From Paractinoplanes tereljensis (lineage in GTDB: Bacteria > Actinomycetota > Actinomycetes > Mycobacteriales > Micromonosporaceae), in the NCBI RefSeq assembly GCF_016862435.1, contig NZ_BOMY01000023.1, forward strand, positions 1 to 64,000: 64,000 bases of DNA. Direction: 5' to 3'. The notes below the pieces were generated by a model that saw only the letters and a list, made by a program, of their open reading frames with translations, was not told the DNA's origin and made no database searches. The position numbers were made by a program, and so were the translations under genes. Every line of letters begins with the position of its first letter. The stretch's first letter is position 1. Shown here in pieces: positions 43,401 to 50,753 of the stretch.

Positions 43401-43879
43401 ACGTCCTGGTAGAGCGCGATGCTGCCGCGCAGCACCGGCTTCGGCAGGGTGCCCGGCCAGGAGAAGCTGATCTCGTTGGAGCCGTCCCGCAACCGGGCCA
43501 GCGGACCGGCGCCACCGGCCGAGAGGGTCATCGGCAGCGCCGAGGCCCGCGGTTCGATCCCGGCCGCGCTCTTCGTCAGGGTGGTGTCGATCGGCACCCA
43601 GCCGGCGCCATGCTTGACCCGGACCGGCTCGATCGACTGCTCGACGGTGCGGGTGCCGTCCGGGTTGACGTAGGTCTCGGAGACCTCCGACCGTTCGGCG
43701 AGGTTCTCCACCCGCGCCCCGCAGGTCCGGGTCATCGCCGTCGCGGCGGCCTCGTTGGACTGCTCGGCGACGCAGGCGGGTTTGGCGGGCGGTGCCGCCG
43801 CGGCCGGGCCGGACGGCAGACCGACCAATGTGGACAGTAGAAGGAGCGCAGGCAGCAGCGCACGACGGTAAGCAGACAT
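37445..43879 (-). CDS. Giant secreted DNRLRE/LamG protein with four repeated beta units
   Basis: A 2144-residue secreted protein preceding the RHS gene by 41 bases. Signal peptide MSAYRRALLPALLLLSTLVGL.... Residues about 300-485 fit a DNRLRE domain (SFFSMDVSKVKSKQILSATF, WTCSPKSN), then Ig/FN3-like sheets, a LamG/concanavalin-like fold (about 710-930, AQWAFDDTGSTSADDSGHSN), and from about residue 1030 four units. Each unit joins a carboxypeptidase-regulatory-like beta sandwich (e.g. LTGYVTDADFTPLSGAVVTL) to a nidogen-like sheet (WVDTNGIVSFTDP, PNAMVAPYWDNL, IEWRNV). No catalytic site seen; a surface adhesin or carrier partner for the RHS toxin is inferred. ATG 43879 fits the GGGGAG site. Confidence 0.85.
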   Translation of the reverse strand: MSAYRRALLPALLLLSTLVGLPSGPAAAAPPAKPACVAEQSNEAAATAMTRTCGARVENLAERSEVSETYVNPDGTRTVEQSIEPVRVKHGAGWVPIDTTLTKSAAGIEPRASALPMTLSAGGAGPLARLRDGSNEISFSWPGTLPKPVLRGSIALYQDVYPGVDLQVTADSLGFSELLIVRDRTAAADPRLKTVKFGLATKGVTVKATAQGGLIARDRAGKPVFTSAAPLMWDASLEDNGDDGKATPAPAKKAKPSKTTDAVAATGKRSVMPVTVANGTLSLRPDAKLLADPGTKFPVYIDPSVTGAISGGAWTTVWSKYKTSSFWKNASALNNGSTYGSAGAGRTEDCSGCSDYIIRSFFSMDVSKVKSKQILSATFRIEQRHAWTCSPKSNAKIWMTSGISASVTWNNQPTWYSGYTAQTAANRKIGAVHGCAGTGTIEFNATAMVAHAAASNWSSLTLGLRAIDESTKNQWKRFNHASPKLAITYNTAPSAPSERNSDAKGCAINSARPYVRTLTPTLAAKQTDPDNDQGLTTSFYWWESGGARSESNKVSQSAGNKTIVSKPVPAGKLTDGKTYGWQARTNDAHATGAFSASCEFTVDVTAPTAPSVTSTDYPAATPSGGVGLSGQFTFVPPSSGAADLAGYAWTLDGGLQGSAATQVAASPGQSVSVPYVPLRDGVYTMRVWTKDKAGWYSAAPSSYSFTVKGGTGPAAQWAFDDTGSTSADDSGHSNTLTLSTGATRTTGRGGTGSALALNGSSGAATLSGALTAPHPTTGVATPVNTTTSFTVSARVRLTATGGSGVPTAVSAFGTRSSAYTLGYSATDNKWRFAMAGSDADNPTAYAVLSNSAPTAGKWTSLAGVYDAATKKLTLYVDGVAQTATATLTGGFNATTGFAVGKRRWNGVDDGFLNGAVDDVRFYSFVPAAAEFTALATPVTPLVTLPGGGSVLVGAAATAVIGSGSDTNVVSYKYSVNSVALNLTATPSAAGGSVTITLNTATAGTVTVYAVAVDSAGRVSPEKGQVQLSVTQPATLTGYVTDADFTPLSGAVVTLTPGGASTTTNADGAYTVAGFASGTYTVTGTYGGPCGLTSVAGNQEIVGDSYLDLVLTPVADGLGYTCGTAAQTFSPADQSVVALTGDDAVATVTLPFAFPFYGQAYRSAWVDTNGIVSFTDPGGSHAYDGTTLPSATNPNAMVAPYWDNLVVDSSASVRTASAGSGSTATFAIEWRNVQRKADTSQRVTFSAVFTADGTVTTNYSGLDTTAEKGAAAAVGIAAPAAEVGLTYSRNTASLANGQAVVFTYPEGSGALEVHSLSGKVLDTSGNGISGAKVTLDPGTLTATTSSDGTYRFDGLVADTYTVYSAQNQKCPQVAQEIVELTADTVRNLQRGLDYGGMGYACAQVTGTFTAAANVLALTGDEATAGVTFPFAFQFHGQAYTSATVSTNGFLTFGTALGTDNYVNPAMPTAAAPNAVVAPFWDDLQIDASASVRTDTIGAAPNRKYIIEWRNALFRPSGPDRITFEAVFSETTNQIAFNYGTLSTTLQQGAGATIGIENASGTVATLFSFQEARVNSAGTITFTPRAAGTISGSSSVAVTGAAAAGLTVTLNPGGRTTVTDSSGNYAFTGVPIGEYTVQVATGSSSCPGRYAKQIVNFPGSTMDVDLSVMTAGDEFGYNCTAGTTTFVPGTVTEDWTGDEATWQKNPPFPIKLYGEAYTSAWINSNGLLAFKDPMYFGWISPNNNELPTPTAEGQPDAAVYPHWYDWALDSSSHIATTTTGTAPNRKWVVEWRNVYRSGDTATRATFETIFAEDGTITFAYGSIPSASLPARGSSATVGIENASGTIGFQYLYDEALLETGKGVTFTPSPPGAGSITGTVSCQGVTVSGATVAVAGQSTVSGADGTYRVDNVPAGTYAVIATRDGTCVGSTVDDVTVGTGTVVTADFAGVTTPAGAGYRLTEQPVTYTPADTTVLPVTGDESYKPVTLPFPVTLYGQTYNVGYVDSNGLVTFEDPGTPNSDAWPIPSPRFPEEPNAAVYPFWHDWVVDSSASVRTTTRGTAPNRQYVVEWRNVSSYEDPTTRSTFQVIFDEAGGYSFAYPAIDGTFLTKGGGATIGIENADGTWALQYTYRQPVLRPGIGLRFDAPQ

Positions 43880-43914
43880 CACATTCTCCCCGTGTAACTA
43901 CATGTGACGGCCAA

Positions 43915-43943
43915 ATCACATCGAACGGAGAGGCGCTTGTCAA
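43915..43943 (-). promoter_or_regulatory. Promoter of the LamG-RHS-immunity operon
   Basis: On the minus strand TTGACA (43943-43938) and TGTGAT (43920-43915) are separated by exactly 17 bases, a good sigma-70-type promoter 35 bases before the start codon. The surrounding gap is AT-rich. Confidence 0.6.
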
Positions 43944-43994
43944 TATCGATGCTTGCTTATGCAGGTGCCGGCGGCATTCGGACCGTACGGGCGC

Positions 43995-45015
43995 TCAGCG
44001 GTTGACGGTGAACGACAGCCAGGCGCCGTCGGCGGCCGTGTTCGTGCTGTCGGCGATGAACGACGCCCGGATCCGGTTCGTCCCGGCCGGGCCGGTGACC
44101 GTGGTGCCGGCCTGGCTGTTGCCGTCGAGCCGCACCGTGCGGGTCGCGACCGTGTTCCACTTTCCGCGCACCAGGGCCTGCGTGGTGAACTGCACCTTCG
44201 CGCCGGGCCGGTAGGGCTGGACGACGACCGTGAACGTGCGCCCCCGCAACGACTCCTGCAGCTGCGCGGAGGTGGTGACCGACACCCGCGTCGACGCCGG
44301 GGCGTAGGTGCCGTTGCCGGCGAACGACGCGGTGAAGATCGTGTTCTGCTCCATCGGGTCGTACGTCAGGTGGGCGACCCCGGCCCTGTTCGTCTCGGTG
44401 CAGGTGGACTGGCCGAGGTTGCCGGCCAGGCAGACCGTGCCCGAGGTGTGCTCCACCCGGATGGTCGCCCGGGCGGTGTCACCGTAGGCGTAGTTCTTTC
44501 GGTCCAGATCCAGCCGTACGGCGGTGGACTTGCGGGAGACCACCACGGTCGCGCCGGCCCGGGCCAGGCCGGAGGTGAACCGTGTAGGCGTGCGAGAGGT
44601 GCGAGACGGCGTACGCCGTGGTGCCGTCCCCGCTGACCGCGACACCCCGGAAGTCGATGGTCTCACCGGCCGGCAGCGGGTGGTTGCGCAACGCCGAGCC
44701 GTAGGCCGCGTCGACCCAGACGGTCGGCGCGTAGTTGGTGGTGGTCGCGACCGCCACGGTCGAGCCTTCGGCACTGCCCGCGATGCCGACCGGCGGCTGG
44801 TCGTTCGAGCCGAACGTGCCGGTGACGCTGAGGTCGGTCGCCGACAGCGCGAGGCCGTGGTTGGGCGCCTGGCAGGCGGCGAGGATCCGGCCGCTGTTGA
44901 AGGCCAGCGTGCTCGGCGCGGTGCACGGCGAGGCCGAGGTGAGCAGGACCGGCACCACCAGCCAGGCCGCGCCCGCGACCCCGGCGACACCCGCCAGAAT
45001 GAACCTGTTTCGTAC
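43995..45015 (-). pseudogene. Frameshifted secreted Ig-like protein
   Basis: Two overlapping minus frames make one protein. The 5' part (to about 44590) gives a signal-like NRFILAGVAGVAGAAWLV and beta-propeller-like text (VGIAGSAEGSTVAVATTTNY, AVSGDGTTAYAVSHLSHAYT). The 3' part (from about 44580) gives an Ig-like domain (RATIRVEHTSGTVCLAGNLG, with paired cysteines) ending FTVNR. One base is missing or extra at about 44576-44590. In addition, after a strong GGGGAGGAA site the expected start is GTA (45015-45013), not a normal start codon; the first usual one, GTG 44958, would cut into the signal. Real decay or sequence error cannot be told apart. Confidence 0.7.
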
Positions 45016-45101
45016 GCGCGCTGAAGGTTCCTCCCCGTTGAGGCCCCCGGTGCTCGTACGGGGTAATCGCCGCGGCCATCGGCCGGATGACCGACCCCCG
45101 G

Positions 45102-45614
45102 TCAGTCGGCAGGAGTCTCGGCAGTGGGCACTATGGTGACTCGGGCCAGGGTGTGGCCGGTCATCGTGAAATCGAGGAAGGCCGGGGTGCCCTCGGCCGG
45201 CACGCCGATGTCCTCGACGTCGAGGGCGTACACGGTGATGAAATAGCGGTGCCGGCCGTGGCCGGCCGGCGGGGCCGCGCCGATGTACTGCGGCAGGCGG
45301 GCGTCGTTCGGCAGCTGGATCGCTCCGGCCGGCAGCCCGGATCCGGATCCGGCCCCCGCGGGCAGCCCGGTCGCGGTGGCCGGGATGTTGGCGACGGCCC
45401 AGTGCCAGAAGCCCGACATCGTCGGCGCGTCGGCGTCGAAGACGGTCACCGCGAAGCTCTTGGTGCCCTCCGGCGCGCCGGACCAGGTCAGATCCGGGGA
45501 GACGTCCTGGCCACCCGGGATCCCGAAGGCCCCGGACATCTGGGCCAGGGGCAGCGGCTCGCCGTCGGCGGCCGCGGCACTGGTGACCTGGAAGCTGTTG
45601 TCGTTGTCAGTCAT
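45102..45614 (-). CDS. YbhB/YbcL-family PEBP protein
   Basis: A 170-residue phosphatidylethanolamine-binding-protein family member of the bacterial YbhB/YbcL type. Ligand-pocket motifs: GGQDVSPDLTWSGAPEGTKS, VTVFDADAPT and FWHWAVANIP, followed by GPPAGHGRHRYFITVYAL-like APPAGHGRHRYF. Cytoplasmic, role in bacteria unclear. ATG 45614 lies inside a perfect inverted repeat. It is divergent from the XRE/MLTR regulator at 45728, which may control it. Confidence 0.9.
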   Translation of the reverse strand: MTDNDNSFQVTSAAAADGEPLPLAQMSGAFGIPGGQDVSPDLTWSGAPEGTKSFAVTVFDADAPTMSGFWHWAVANIPATATGLPAGAGSGSGLPAGAIQLPNDARLPQYIGAAPPAGHGRHRYFITVYALDVEDIGVPAEGTPAFLDFTMTGHTLARVTIVPTAETPAD

Positions 45615-45623
45615 GGTGACAAC
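45603..45623. promoter_or_regulatory. Palindrome over the PEBP start codon
   Basis: GTTGTCA (45603-45609) and TGACAAC (45617-45623) are perfect 7-base arms with a 7-base spacer that contains the start codon. A candidate operator for the divergent regulator, or an mRNA structure masking the start. Confidence 0.5.
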
Positions 45624-45727
45624 CCTGCGACCTACGGCAACGGGCAGGGAGATCCTCGGCATCCTGGGGCCCGCAGTACCACCCTCAGCCGTCGACGCAC
45701 CGCCCTGCGCCGGAGCAGACTGGGGTA

Positions 45728-46573
45728 GTGCCAGCGCCCCGAGCCACCAACCGGCCCGAGCTGTCCGCGTTCCTGCGTGCGATGCGGGCCCGCGTGCAGC
45801 CGGACGACGTCGGCCTGCCCGAGATGAGCCGGCGCCGGACCCCGGGCCTGCGGCGCCAGGAGGTCGCGCAACTCGCCGCGGTCAGCATCGACTGGTACAT
45901 CCGGCTGGAGCAGGGCCGGGTCGGCGTACCGGGGGCGGCCGTTCTTGATTCGGTGGCCGAGGCCTTGAAGCTGACCGAGGCGGAGCGCCACCACCTGCAC
46001 CTGATCGCCCGGGGCGAGGCCCCGCCGCGCCAGCACGTGCCGGCGCCGGCCAGCCCATCCTTGCGCACCCTGCTGCACAGCATGCCGACAACGCCGGCTT
46101 GGATCCTGGACTTCCGGTTCGACGTCCTCGCGCACAACGCGGCCGCGGTGGCCCTGTTCGGCCCCGGCTTCGCGATCGGGACAAACACCGCGGAACCGCT
46201 GTTCCTCGATCCCGGCGCCCGCGCGTTTCAGCTGGACTGGACCAGGATCGCCCGCGAGCACGTCGGCAACCTGCGCGCCAACCTGACCCGGCACCCCGAC
46301 GATCCCCGCCTGAAAACCTTGATCGCCGGCCTGCGCCGGCAGAGCACCGACTTCGCCGCCTGGTGGGACGACCAAACCGTGCAGGAGCGTACGAACGGAA
46401 CCAAGCGCCTCCTGCACCCGACCGCCGGAGTGCTGACCCTGCGTTACGACGTGCTGGCCGTGCAGGACGGCTCCGAACAGCGCCTCTCGGTGATCACCCC
46501 GGCCGGCGCCGACACTGAGAACGCACTGCGCTCGCTCGTCTTCCCGCCGCTCGGGCTGCGCGCGGTGAACTGA
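45728..46573 (+). CDS. XRE-family regulator with MLTR/MmyB-like ligand domain
   Basis: A 281-residue regulator: N-terminal helix-turn-helix (RRQEVAQLAAVSIDWYIRLE, about residues 42-61) preceded by the typical RRRTPGLR, and a C-terminal ligand-binding domain of the MmyB/MLTR type (PAWILDFRFDVLAHNAAAVA, LRANLTRHPDDPRLKTL, PTAGVLTLRYDVLAVQDGSE). GTG 45728 has CAGACT (45716-45721) 6 bases upstream and no ribosome site. Likely activates or represses the divergent PEBP gene or the esterase that follows one base later. Confidence 0.88.
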   Translation: MPAPRATNRPELSAFLRAMRARVQPDDVGLPEMSRRRTPGLRRQEVAQLAAVSIDWYIRLEQGRVGVPGAAVLDSVAEALKLTEAERHHLHLIARGEAPPRQHVPAPASPSLRTLLHSMPTTPAWILDFRFDVLAHNAAAVALFGPGFAIGTNTAEPLFLDPGARAFQLDWTRIAREHVGNLRANLTRHPDDPRLKTLIAGLRRQSTDFAAWWDDQTVQERTNGTKRLLHPTAGVLTLRYDVLAVQDGSEQRLSVITPAGADTENALRSLVFPPLGLRAVN

Positions 46574-46574
46574 G

Positions 46575-47315
46575 ATGCGGCATTACACGGCAGATCTGTG
46601 GTCCCCGTCGGGCGCCCGCGGCTCGGTGGCCGTCTACGGGCACTACGGGCGCCCGGTTCTGGTGTTCCCCACCGAAGGCGGTTACCCGGGCGAGTTCGCC
46701 GACCAGGGCATGGTGGCCGCCGTTGCCGACCTGATCGAGGCCGGCCAGGTCAAGCTCTACTGCGCCGACTCGTTCGACGCCGGGACCTGGTCGGCCGCCG
46801 ACCTTCCCCTCGAGGAACGCGCGCTCCGGCACGGGGCGTACGAGTCGTGGATCCTCGACGCCGTGGTCCCGCACGTCCGCGAGGACAGCGGCGGCACCGC
46901 CGAGATCGCGACCGCCGGCTGCTCAATGGGCGCGTTCCACGCCCTCAACTTCGCCTTCAAACGGGCCGACATCTTCCCGCTGGCACTGTGCTTCTCCGGC
47001 AACTACGACCCCACCACCTGGCGCGGCTGGGGCGAACAGGGCAACAATCTTTACTTCAACAACCCCATGGCGTACGTCGGAAACCTGCACGGCGATCACC
47101 TGGACTGGCTGCGGTCCCGGCTGTCGTTGCTGCTCGTCTGCGGGCAGGGTCAGTGGGAGGACACCACCGGTTCCCTGGCCTCGACCCGCCGGATGGCGGA
47201 CCTCCTGGCCGCCAAGGACATCCGCCACGAACTAGATCTCTGGGGCCACGACGTCCCGCACGATTGGCCGTCCTGGCAGGCCCAGTTCGCCCACCACCTG
47301 CCGCGCTTCTGCTAA
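46575..47315 (+). CDS. Esterase-D-like alpha/beta hydrolase
   Basis: A 246-residue alpha/beta hydrolase of the esterase D type. Nucleophile elbow AGCSMGAFHALNFAF (GxSxG as GCSMG, about residue 116), catalytic His probably in LDLWGHDVPHDWPSW near the C-terminus. No signal peptide. It begins one base after the regulator stop, so it is co-transcribed, and its last bases overlap the convergent oxidoreductase gene by 4. Substrate unknown. Confidence 0.85.
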   Translation: MRHYTADLWSPSGARGSVAVYGHYGRPVLVFPTEGGYPGEFADQGMVAAVADLIEAGQVKLYCADSFDAGTWSAADLPLEERALRHGAYESWILDAVVPHVREDSGGTAEIATAGCSMGAFHALNFAFKRADIFPLALCFSGNYDPTTWRGWGEQGNNLYFNNPMAYVGNLHGDHLDWLRSRLSLLLVCGQGQWEDTTGSLASTRRMADLLAAKDIRHELDLWGHDVPHDWPSWQAQFAHHLPRFC

Positions 47316-48268
47316 CGGAGGGCCGGCAGCACCTTGGCGCCGAAGGTCTCGATGAACGGCATCAGATCCTGCCCGACGTGATGCAGATAGATCCGGTCGA
47401 AACCGAGCGACGCATACCCCCGCAGCCACTCGGTGTGCGCCTCGAGGTCGGCCGAAACGTTGACCACCTTGCGCACCTGGTCGACCGTCACGTCCTCGCT
47501 GATGACGTCGAACTGCTCCACCGTCTCCAGGTCCCAGCAGACCGGCGGCCGGAAGACGTTGCTGCGCCACTGGTCGTGGGCGATCGCCGCGGCCCCGTCC
47601 TCGGTCGGCGCCCAGCTCAGATGCACCTGCAGGCAGACCGGCCCCCGGCCACCCGCGTCCCGGTAGGAAGCGATCATCGCCCGCAACTGCTCGGTCGGCG
47701 CGTTGACGGTGACCAGCCCATCGGCCCACCCCGCACACCAGGCCGCGGTCTTGGTGCTGACCGCCGCCCCGATCAGCGGCGGCGGCTCAGCCGGCCGGGT
47801 CCACAACCGGGCCCGATCCACCGTGACCAGCCCGTCCCGGGTGACCTCGTCACCGGCCAGCAGCGCCCGGATCACCTCCACCGACTCGAGCAGCCGCGCC
47901 TCCCGCACCTCCTTGCGCGGCCACGGTCCCCCGGTGATGTGCTCGTTGCTGTATTCGCCGCTGCCCAGCGCCGCCCAGAACCGCCCCGGGAACATGGCAC
48001 CGAGGGTCCCGATCGCCTGCGCGACGATCGCCGGGTGGTAGCGCTGCCCCGGAGCGTTGACCACCCCGAACGAGAGGTTGGTGGCCTGCAGCGCCGCCCC
48101 CAGCCAGGACCAGGCAAACGCGGACTCCCCCTGCCGGCTGCTCCACGGCGAGAAGTGGTCCGAACACATGGCCGCCTCAAAGCCATGCCGTTCAGCCGCA
48201 ACCACCGCGGCAAGAAGGTCGGCGGGCGGGATCTGCTCGTGCGAGGCATGGATTCCGTACTCCGTCAT
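47312..48268 (-). CDS. LLM-class flavin-dependent oxidoreductase
   Basis: A 318-residue luciferase-like monooxygenase barrel. It opens with YGIHASHEQIPPADLLAAVV and has MCSDHFSPWSS, GVVNAPGQRYHPAIVAQAIG and LGSGEYSNEHITG, the pattern of the group called non-F420 flavinoid oxidoreductases. Probably uses FMN rather than F420 (family knowledge). On the minus strand TAACGC stands 7 bases before the ATG, so the mRNA may be leaderless. It is divergent from the HEAT-repeat gene. Confidence 0.87.
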   Translation of the reverse strand: MTEYGIHASHEQIPPADLLAAVVAAERHGFEAAMCSDHFSPWSSRQGESAFAWSWLGAALQATNLSFGVVNAPGQRYHPAIVAQAIGTLGAMFPGRFWAALGSGEYSNEHITGGPWPRKEVREARLLESVEVIRALLAGDEVTRDGLVTVDRARLWTRPAEPPPLIGAAVSTKTAAWCAGWADGLVTVNAPTEQLRAMIASYRDAGGRGPVCLQVHLSWAPTEDGAAAIAHDQWRSNVFRPPVCWDLETVEQFDVISEDVTVDQVRKVVNVSADLEAHTEWLRGYASLGFDRIYLHHVGQDLMPFIETFGAKVLPALR

Positions 48269-48328
48269 ACGGAAAGCGTTACCCCGGGTTCAAGCGCCGC
48301 AACCACCGGGCCGGGCATGATGACGGCT

Positions 48329-49120
48329 ATGCCGACGCCCGAACGCAGCGTGATCGAAGGCTTCGACGAGGCGCTTCGGGCCGGCGCCGCAGGCGACGAG
48401 GAACGCCGGTGGGAGCTGATCTCGCACCTGCACGTCCACGGCGGGCAGGAGGCTCTCGAGGTGGCCGCCCGGTGGTCCGATCACCCCGAGCCCGCACGCC
48501 GCAGACTGGCCGCCGACGTGGTCAGCCAGCTCGGGGCCGCACCGGGCCAGGTCGCGGCCGCCGGTCCGTACCGGGAGGGCTCCCTGGCCCTGCTCCTCAC
48601 CATGGTGCGGGAAGAATCCCATCCGGACGTGCTCTACTCGATCACCACCGGCTTCGGACACATCGGCGATGAGCGCAGCCTCGCACCTCTGGTCAGCCTG
48701 CGTGCCCACCCCGACGCCGAGGTTCGGTACGGCGTGGCGTTCGCCCTGCTCGGCCGCCCGGAAGCAGCCGCCCTCGACACCCTCATCACGCTCTCCGCCG
48801 ACCAGGACGCCCAGGTCCGCGACTGGGCCACGTTCGGCCTCGCACGCCAGACCGACGAGGACTCCCCCCGGCTGCGCGACGCGCTCGCCGACCGGCTCAA
48901 CGACGACGACGTCGACACCCGCGTCGAGGCCATCCACGGGCTGGCCACCCGCGGTGACGAACGGGTGGTGCAGCCACTGCTCGACATCCTGGAGTCACCG
49001 CCGGAATCGGCCGACTCCGGGCTGATCGCCGAGGCGCTGTGCGCTCTCGCGACCGCGGATCCTCGCCTGCTCCCCCATCTGCCGGCCGCGATCAGTTCGC
49101 GAGGCGCCGAAGAGCGCTGA
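48329..49120 (+). CDS. HEAT-repeat protein
   Basis: A 263-residue helical repeat protein. Units of about 31 residues are clear: ALLLTMVREESHPDVLYSIT, APLVSLRAHPDAEVRYGVAF, DTLITLSADQDAQVRDWATF and DALADRLNDDDVDTRVEAIH. Such proteins are protein-binding scaffolds; no partner is evident. It resembles in style the candidate immunity protein at 30441-31121. ATG 48329 is chosen because CATGAT (48316-48321) lies 7 bases upstream; in-frame ATGs at 48317 and 48320 would lie inside that box. Its end overlaps the convergent DUF1990 gene by 29 bases. Confidence 0.82.
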   Translation: MPTPERSVIEGFDEALRAGAAGDEERRWELISHLHVHGGQEALEVAARWSDHPEPARRRLAADVVSQLGAAPGQVAAAGPYREGSLALLLTMVREESHPDVLYSITTGFGHIGDERSLAPLVSLRAHPDAEVRYGVAFALLGRPEAAALDTLITLSADQDAQVRDWATFGLARQTDEDSPRLRDALADRLNDDDVDTRVEAIHGLATRGDERVVQPLLDILESPPESADSGLIAEALCALATADPRLLPHLPAAISSRGAEER

Positions 49121-49616
49121 CGTAACGGTCGGTCGCGTACTGCTGGATCATGCGGCTGACCGGTCCGCCGAGCCGCGCCAGCAGCGACGCGGGGCGGCTG
49201 AACGCCCGGATCTGGATTCGCACGTCGCCCGTGTCGCTCTTCACGACCACAAAGGCTTCCTCGCCCCGTTCCGGGTGGCCGGGCAGGGTCCCGTAGGCGA
49301 ATCCGCGCCGATCCGGCTCGTCGACGGTGTAGACCACCCGGCACGGGATGGTGAGATGCACGGGACCCAAGCCGGCCCGAAGGACCACGACGATCCCCGG
49401 TGCAGCCTTCCCGCCGGACCTGACCACGGTGAGCCCGGCCTCCTGGTGCATGCGCCAGTCGAACAGCGCGGCGACCGCACGCTCGAAGACGTCCAGCCCG
49501 GTTCCCAGGCTGACGTCACGGTGCACGTGGCCGTAGCCCGCGGGCAACGACTCGGCACGGGTGGCGCCCACCTCCGCGTATGTCAGGCGGGAGGCGTTCG
49601 TGGCATCAGGCCGCAT
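49092..49616 (-). CDS. DUF1990-family protein
   Basis: A 174-residue DUF1990 protein (START-like fold group): LTYAEVGATRAESLPAGYGH, DVSLGTGLDVFERAVAALFD, CRVVYTVDEPDRRGFAYGTL and HPERGEEAFVV are family hallmarks. Function unknown; lipid or small hydrophobic ligand binding has been suggested for the fold. The ATG at 49616 is preferred to 49637 because TACCGT lies 6 bases upstream on the minus strand, as in other leaderless genes here. Confidence 0.85.
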   Translation of the reverse strand: MRPDATNASRLTYAEVGATRAESLPAGYGHVHRDVSLGTGLDVFERAVAALFDWRMHQEAGLTVVRSGGKAAPGIVVVLRAGLGPVHLTIPCRVVYTVDEPDRRGFAYGTLPGHPERGEEAFVVVKSDTGDVRIQIRAFSRPASLLARLGGPVSRMIQQYATDRYVSALRRLAN

Positions 49617-49692
49617 CAGATCACGGTAGCCAGGCACCCACCTGGCCGACCGGCAGAGGCTGCGGCCACGTCGCGTCGGTTAGCCTGCCGGG

Positions 49693-50286
49693 ATGGGGAG
49701 CGCTGAGCTGGATGAGTTGATCGTCGCGGACGCCGAGGCGCTGCGCGCGTGGTTGTCGGACAACCACACCACGTCACCCGGCGTCTGGCTGGCCCTGACC
49801 AGGAAAGGCGGCACCGTCACCACGCTGACCTGGCAGCAGGCGGTCGACGAGGCTCTGTGCTGCGGCTGGATCGACGGGCAGGCCCGGAAGCGGGATCTGG
49901 AGAGCTCGTGGATCCGGTTCACCCCGCGCCGAGCCCGCAGCAGCTGGTCACAACGCAACATCGGCCACGTGGCCCGGCTGGAAACCGAGGGCCGGATGCA
50001 GCCCATGGGCCGCGCCGCAGTGGACGCCGCCAAAGCGGACGGGCGGTGGGCTGCCGCGTACGCCCCGTCGTCCGAGGCCGAGGCACCGGCCGACCTGCTC
50101 GCCGCGATCGCCGCCGTCCCGGCCGCCCAGGCCATGTTCGACGTCCTCACCAAGGCCAACCTGTTCTCGCTCATCGTCCGGGTAAACGGCGTCAAACGAG
50201 CGGAGACCCGAGAACGAAAAATCACCGAGTTCGTCGCCATGCTGGCCCGCCACGAGACGATCCACCCGCAGAAGGCCAAGCCGTAG
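49693..50286 (+). CDS. YdeI/OmpD-associated family protein
   Basis: A 197-residue member of the YdeI (bacteriocin-protection/OmpD-associated) family: ALRAWLSDNHTTSPGVWLAL, ALCCGWIDGQARKRD and FTPRRARSSWSQRNI are characteristic. Role unclear; some members aid peptide-stress resistance in enterobacteria. TAGCCT (49681-49686) lies 6 bases before the ATG. The NUDIX gene begins 2 bases after its stop. Confidence 0.87.
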   Translation: MGSAELDELIVADAEALRAWLSDNHTTSPGVWLALTRKGGTVTTLTWQQAVDEALCCGWIDGQARKRDLESSWIRFTPRRARSSWSQRNIGHVARLETEGRMQPMGRAAVDAAKADGRWAAAYAPSSEAEAPADLLAAIAAVPAAQAMFDVLTKANLFSLIVRVNGVKRAETRERKITEFVAMLARHETIHPQKAKP

Positions 50287-50288
50287 AC

Positions 50289-50753
50289 GTGGGTATCTCC
50301 GCACACTTGGCTCGGCTGCGGGCTTTGATCGGGCACGAGTTGATCCAACTACCGTCCGTCTCGGTGGTCGTGGTCGACGATCGCGCGCGGCTGCTGCTGG
50401 TGCGTCACGTCGGGGACCAGGATGAGTGGGCGGTGCCCGGCGGCGCGGTCGACCTCGGGGAATCCCCGGCTCAGGCGGCCGTGCGGGAGATCCGGGAGGA
50501 GACCGGCCTCCACATCGGCCGGCTGCGGCTGCTTGACGTGCTCGGCGGCGCCGACTACGAGGTGACCTACCCCAACGGCGACCGGGTCGCCTATGTCACC
50601 GCCGTCTACCAGGCCGTTGTCCTCGGCGGATCGCCGCGCCCGGACCTGACGGAGATCGGCGAACTGGGCTGGTTCACCCGGCCGGAACTGCCCACTGCCG
50701 GTCTCAACCGGTTCACCCGGGCGCTGCTGCGGGCCACCGGACAGCTCTCCTAG
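50289..50753 (+). CDS. NUDIX hydrolase
   Basis: A 154-residue NUDIX enzyme. The Nudix box is complete: GGAVDLGESPAQAAVREIRE followed by ETGLHI (GX5EX7REUXEEXGU). Probably cleaves a nucleoside-diphosphate derivative. Start GTG 50289 follows the YdeI stop by 2 bases, so co-translation is likely. Its 3' end overlaps the remnant gene on the other strand. Confidence 0.9.
   Translation: MGISAHLARLRALIGHELIQLPSVSVVVVDDRARLLLVRHVGDQDEWAVPGGAVDLGESPAQAAVREIREETGLHIGRLRLLDVLGGADYEVTYPNGDRVAYVTAVYQAVVLGGSPRPDLTEIGELGWFTRPELPTAGLNRFTRALLRATGQLS

Noticed and set aside
40340..43840. Very long open frame on the plus strand opposite the giant LamG protein
   Set aside because: Composition is that of an antisense shadow of a GC-rich gene (Arg/Gly/Val-rich, no domain, no ribosome site). 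The minus frame has signal peptide and domains.
44663..45079. Alternative minus-strand frame as the true 5' end of the Ig-like protein
   Set aside because: Its translation is Arg/Gly-rich without a signal peptide, while the chosen frame gives a clear hydrophobic signal.
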